NCBI GenBank assembly: GCA_022385755.1
Contig: MU278386.1
Span: 9,495-73,494, forward strand
DNA length: 64,000 nt
Source of the DNA: Trametopsis cervina
Lineage: Eukaryota; Basidiomycota; Agaricomycetes; Polyporales; Irpicaceae
Reading direction: 5' to 3'
This document shows positions 60,774 to 64,000 of this stretch, piece after piece. The position numbers were made by a program, and so were the translations under genes. The notes beneath the pieces were generated by a model. The model was not told the origin of the DNA. It was given only the letters and a program-made list of their open reading frames with translations, and searched no databases. Positions within the stretch are counted from its first letter, which is position 1; each line of letters opens with the position of its first letter.

Positions 60774-62188
60774 CTAAACGATGTCCCACATCTCTTCCAG
60801 AGCGCAGCAGAACTGTGCACGGCGTCAGACTGGGTCACTAGGGCGGGAAGAGTAAATTATACCTTGCCGCACGCCACCGAGGCACTGAGCGGATAGTCGC
60901 TGATGCTGATCTTCGCATCCACAACCCCGTCTGCGAAATTGTCCTGCCCTCGTGCCATCGCACCGACGAACACCGCAATCGAATGTGTTTCCGGCAGTGT
61001 TGGCAGATAGCGCGACAGACGCACCGTCGGGGCGTCGCCAGACAAAGCTGTGTCGCTTGTCAGCCTATGTAATCGGTGTTGGGACTACGAAAAACTCACT
61101 AAGCTTGATGGTGTTCGCCGGTAGGTGGTCTGTCACTGGATTCTACGTGGGAACCATTTAATATGCGGCAACACAGCCTGTCATACGTATGCATACCTTG
61201 ATGACTTTAAGTAGTTTTTCGGGGCCGTTCTGTCCCCGAATCGAGAGCTTATGTAAAAGTTGCACTGCATATAGTGAGAAAAGTGTTTTCTATCGCAGTA
61301 ATGAGCCAGTAGATGCATACCCATTAATCCGCTGAATCTTTTGAACGTTCTCGGTATCCTAACATGGGGGTTGACTTCAATAAGAACGCCTTTGGCAGTG
61401 TGGATGTAAATCTGGAGAAGGCCTGCTTTGTTTAAGGGCGAGTCCAGTAGCGTAAGCAGGCACTGAAAATTTCTCCCAAGTCAGTAAACTGATAATGAGA
61501 GTACCCATGGCTGGCCAGGACAAACCTGATGCGTGATATCCGGACGTGCATCTGCAATATCCCTCCCAGTCTTCGCCAGAATGCCTTGATGATCATCGCA
61601 GTTGAGCAGCGCATATTTTACATCTCCCTCCCTTCCATTCTTGCTTCGTCCACCAGTGCTAACGCGGTAGGCCTCTAAGCATGCCTGTTCCAAAATAACG
61701 AACAGCCTCCGCTGACTCGAAGCAACTCCTCCTTTGGGTACGTGTGCTTGTACGGGTAGCATGTGTGGATTGGCAGGCAACGGCATGGGGTTCTGCTGCG
61801 AGGGTGGCATTTTTCGTGCCCTGGGCGTCGGTAGTGGCCTTGTCGGACGGTCTGCTGGAGCCACGTTTGTTTTGGCTGACGAAAGTGGGGAGACAGGCGT
61901 CGATGGCGAAGAGGATGAGGAGGACGAGTCAGAGTCGTCGTCTTCAAGCTGCATGTGGAGCTCTTCCTTTTCTGCCGCCGCGCGGCTCTGATCTTCGTCC
62001 TCAGCCTCCAGTTGCCTCCGACGATGCAGCGGCCTTTCGTGCGCAGGGGTCGACTTGGGCCTCGGAGGCGCATCGGAGAGGACAGCTTTAACTTTCTCTG
62101 CGGGACGGCGAGCAAGAGGGCTGATAATGTCACCGCCGGAGAGTGACTGGCGCCTGCGGCGAGGTTGTGCTGCGATGTGGCCTGCCAT
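60774..62188 (-). CDS. EMG1: 18S rRNA pseudouridine N1-methyltransferase EMG1/NEP1, with long N-terminal extension
   Basis: This is a SPOUT-class methyltransferase that methylates N1 of the hypermodified pseudouridine in 18S rRNA (position 1191 in yeast) and is needed for 40S biogenesis in the nucleolus. Minus-strand exons chain in frame to a C-terminal exon encoding [12 protein letters not shown], for about 375 residues. The conserved domain starts near residue 160 ([20 protein letters not shown]) and continues with [84 protein letters not shown] and [13 protein letters not shown], then [14 protein letters not shown]. The preceding ~155 residues are disordered: basic, then acidic ([14 protein letters not shown]) and Pro-rich. 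An in-frame ATG 21 nt upstream is possible. Confidence 0.92.
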
Positions 62189-62639
62189 GATGAAAAACGA
62201 AAAAGACACAGGGAATGGACGGCAGGGAAAGGAACTTGCAGCACCGCAGACGGAGAGGAAGGGAGATGACAGAACGAAACTGCGGGGCGCGTCTGACGGA
62301 AGTGATCTGTGTGGCAGAAATTTCGAGGGATGATTATATAACTTGTCGAATCCGAGCTGATTTAGCTCCCGCCTGGTCAGAGCATGGTCCCCGGCAAGAA
62401 TCTCACCCTCTTTGCTTGTTTCTCATCTACACGCTGAGAAGGCCTTACACGGAAGTATGCCTGATTGGTTGCGTTTACATGACATGTCACTGCCTGTACG
62501 CTACATTATTGCCTACGTAAAAGTCTTATAGACCTCTGAGACCGAGCTCTCGGACATGAGAAATCTGGTCCAGAGCGATGGATTTCGCACACGCTCGCAA
62601 AAGAGCCCATGCCGCCCTACACACGGTACCGAATTGGCC
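62189..62639. other. Tandem intergenic region, EMG1 / UPRT
   Basis: This is upstream of EMG1 (-) and the 3' flank of the UPRT gene (-). A TATATAA-like element (near 62335) lies about 145 bp from the EMG1 start. Confidence 0.45.
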
Positions 62640-63784
62640 TCAAGAGCAATACCTGGGGTAACTCACATCAGCAGGATGCTGGAAAGGGAACCCAGCAAGC
62701 ACACTCGGAGAAGAGTAGCCGAGATAGACAGACGCACCTTCTCTCGCCAAAGTCGCCCAGCCCAGGAATGATGTACGCCTTTTCATTGAGGCCCTTATCT
62801 ATCCATCCTGTGATCTGCACCGGAACCATCCAGGTCAATTCGCCGTAGATTGCACGGACACAACACTTACCACGCGTAGCGCGGGATATTTACTGCAGAA
62901 CGTCTTCAGGCCCTCGGGTGATGAGATCTAAGTAAAAGGTGAGGAGGTGGGCGAGATGCACGCGTAGGCAACGCACCAAGTTGACGAAGATAATGCGATC
63001 TTCGGGCACACCGTGTTCCATGAGGACTTCTACGGCCTTCATTGCCGAACCTCCCGTAGCTGCAGGCAACATCATGCAGATTTAGTGGCAGCATGTTGGT
63101 GCTCATGGTAAACGCACCAAGCATCGGGTCTAAAAGCAAGACATATCGCTGGGCAATATCAGTGGGGAACTGGGCGGAGCCAAACGGTCAGGGGTGCTTA
63201 TAAAAGGGCTGCAATCAAGGTAGCATGTCACCTTGGAGTAAAACAACTTCGGCTGAGCGGTTTCCTCGTCCTGGACTGCATGGTGAGGCATGAAGAGAGC
63301 AAACAAACGTACGACTAACCCGCTGAATGAGGATCTTGCCTATCCGCACGCTCCTGCACACCTCGCGTAAGCCTGCCTCCATCGCCTGAAGAATCACTGG
63401 TTCATAACATGAACGTGGTCAAGGTCTGGACATACATACCTCCCCCGCCCGAAGAATAGAGACACCGCATATCTTGCCCTCAAAACCGACGCCCTCGTAG
63501 ATTGACCCCTATGGCGGGTCTGAATACATAGTATACCGCATAAGGAATGTGCATACAGTTGGTGTCTCCACTGTCTTCGGTATGACAGGCAGATGATTCA
63601 ATCCTTCCTCGACGAGCAGTCGTATAATGCGATCTGAGTAGAACAGGAAATCTCCCCGACTGGTGTTCTTATCCCGAATGATTGTGTACAACGCTTCCAG
63701 CTGGGCTGTCTGCGGGAGAGTAAACACAGAAGGGGGGAGAGATGCAGGAGTACTTTGAGATGTTGGGGAGACTTCGACGACCAT
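62640..63784 (-). CDS. FUR1: Uracil phosphoribosyltransferase
   Basis: This is a pyrimidine salvage enzyme converting uracil and PRPP to UMP in the cytosol. About eight short exons chain on the minus strand, for roughly 225 residues. Landmarks are LPQTAQLEALYTIIRDKNTSRGDFLFYSDRIIRLLVEEGLNHLP (N-terminal fungal/animal type), [55 protein letters not shown] and the PRPP loop VLLLDPMLATGGSAMKAVEVL, which spans an intron. FVNLISSPEGLKTFCSKYPALRV and ITGWIDKGLNEKAYIIPGLGDFGERRY follow. The last exon encodes only the final few residues (YCS and a stop). All active-site motifs are intact. Confidence 0.93.
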
Positions 63785-64000
63785 GATTGCAATCCGTGGA
63801 TAGGGACACTGGATAAGATATTGTGGAATAGGTCGAGCACTGTGTTCACTGTCCTGAACGCGCTCTATCTTGACGCTGATATAACTAACCGTACCTTATA
63901 GAATAGTAGAACCACCGCTAGCAATCGTTGGAGGTACTGTGGCTGTAGTTCAAACTGGTTCAATGCACGGCTGCAACCTCGAGGGGCTGCAAGGGTCTGT
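63785..64000. other. Right-hand edge, upstream of UPRT
   Basis: This is the promoter and 5' region of the UPRT gene, running to the window end. A TATAAGG element (minus strand, near 63894) lies about 110 bp from the start. No gene edge is recognisable in the last 216 bp. Confidence 0.45.

Overview
The window is nuclear DNA from a filamentous basidiomycete, most likely a wood-decaying agaricomycete (Polyporales-like; this is inference). Genes are split by many short introns (about 45-150 bp, GT..AG). Gene families include an AA9 lytic polysaccharide monooxygenase, a GH92 mannosidase, intracellular heme-thiolate peroxygenases, a DUF6593-type protein, fungal arrestin-like and F-box proteins. Intergenic gaps are 0.2-2.4 kb and there is no operon structure. 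I rebuilt gene models by hand from splice sites, reading frame and family similarity recalled from memory. No search was run.

Left part (1-15.6 kb): an unannotatable purine-rich stretch, then NF-YC/HAP5 (+), an F-box protein (-), RuvB-like ATPase 1 (+), a 2.4 kb gap with a decayed duplication, a DUF6593-type protein (+), a second repeat-bearing gap, a HAD phosphatase (-) and an arrestin-like protein (+).

Middle (16-31 kb): an intact peroxygenase (-), an unrecognised single-exon gene (+) and a decayed peroxygenase paralogue (-) form a small accessory block. They are followed by a secreted AA9 LPMO (+), ALDH7/antiquitin-type aldehyde dehydrogenase (-), the KEOPS subunit CGI121 (+) only 180 bp away and divergent, and a secreted GH92 alpha-mannosidase (-).

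31-47 kb: a dynamin-like GTPase (+) with an FG-containing linker, a 1329-residue PPR protein (+), a membrane-anchored protein disulfide isomerase (-), an internally deleted GH92 pseudogene (+), an unrecognised gene (+) and a secreted FAD-linked oxidase (-).

47-64 kb is mostly housekeeping: a BCAS3-type WD40 protein (-), proteasome subunit RPN10 (-), a small conserved protein (+), actin (+) with a 6-nt micro-exon, a Sec14-type lipid transfer protein (-), the rRNA methyltransferase EMG1/NEP1 (-) and uracil phosphoribosyltransferase (-).

The genes do not form one pathway. A plausible functional theme is secreted or oxidative wood-decay enzymes (LPMO, GH92, FAD oxidase) set among core genes. The most unusual material is the two decayed duplicates (peroxygenase, GH92), the diverged intergenic repeats near 7.5-8.2 and 11.0-11.6 kb, and a recurrent TACTGTA motif between genes. 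I found no transposase, reverse transcriptase, rRNA, tRNA or CRISPR signature.
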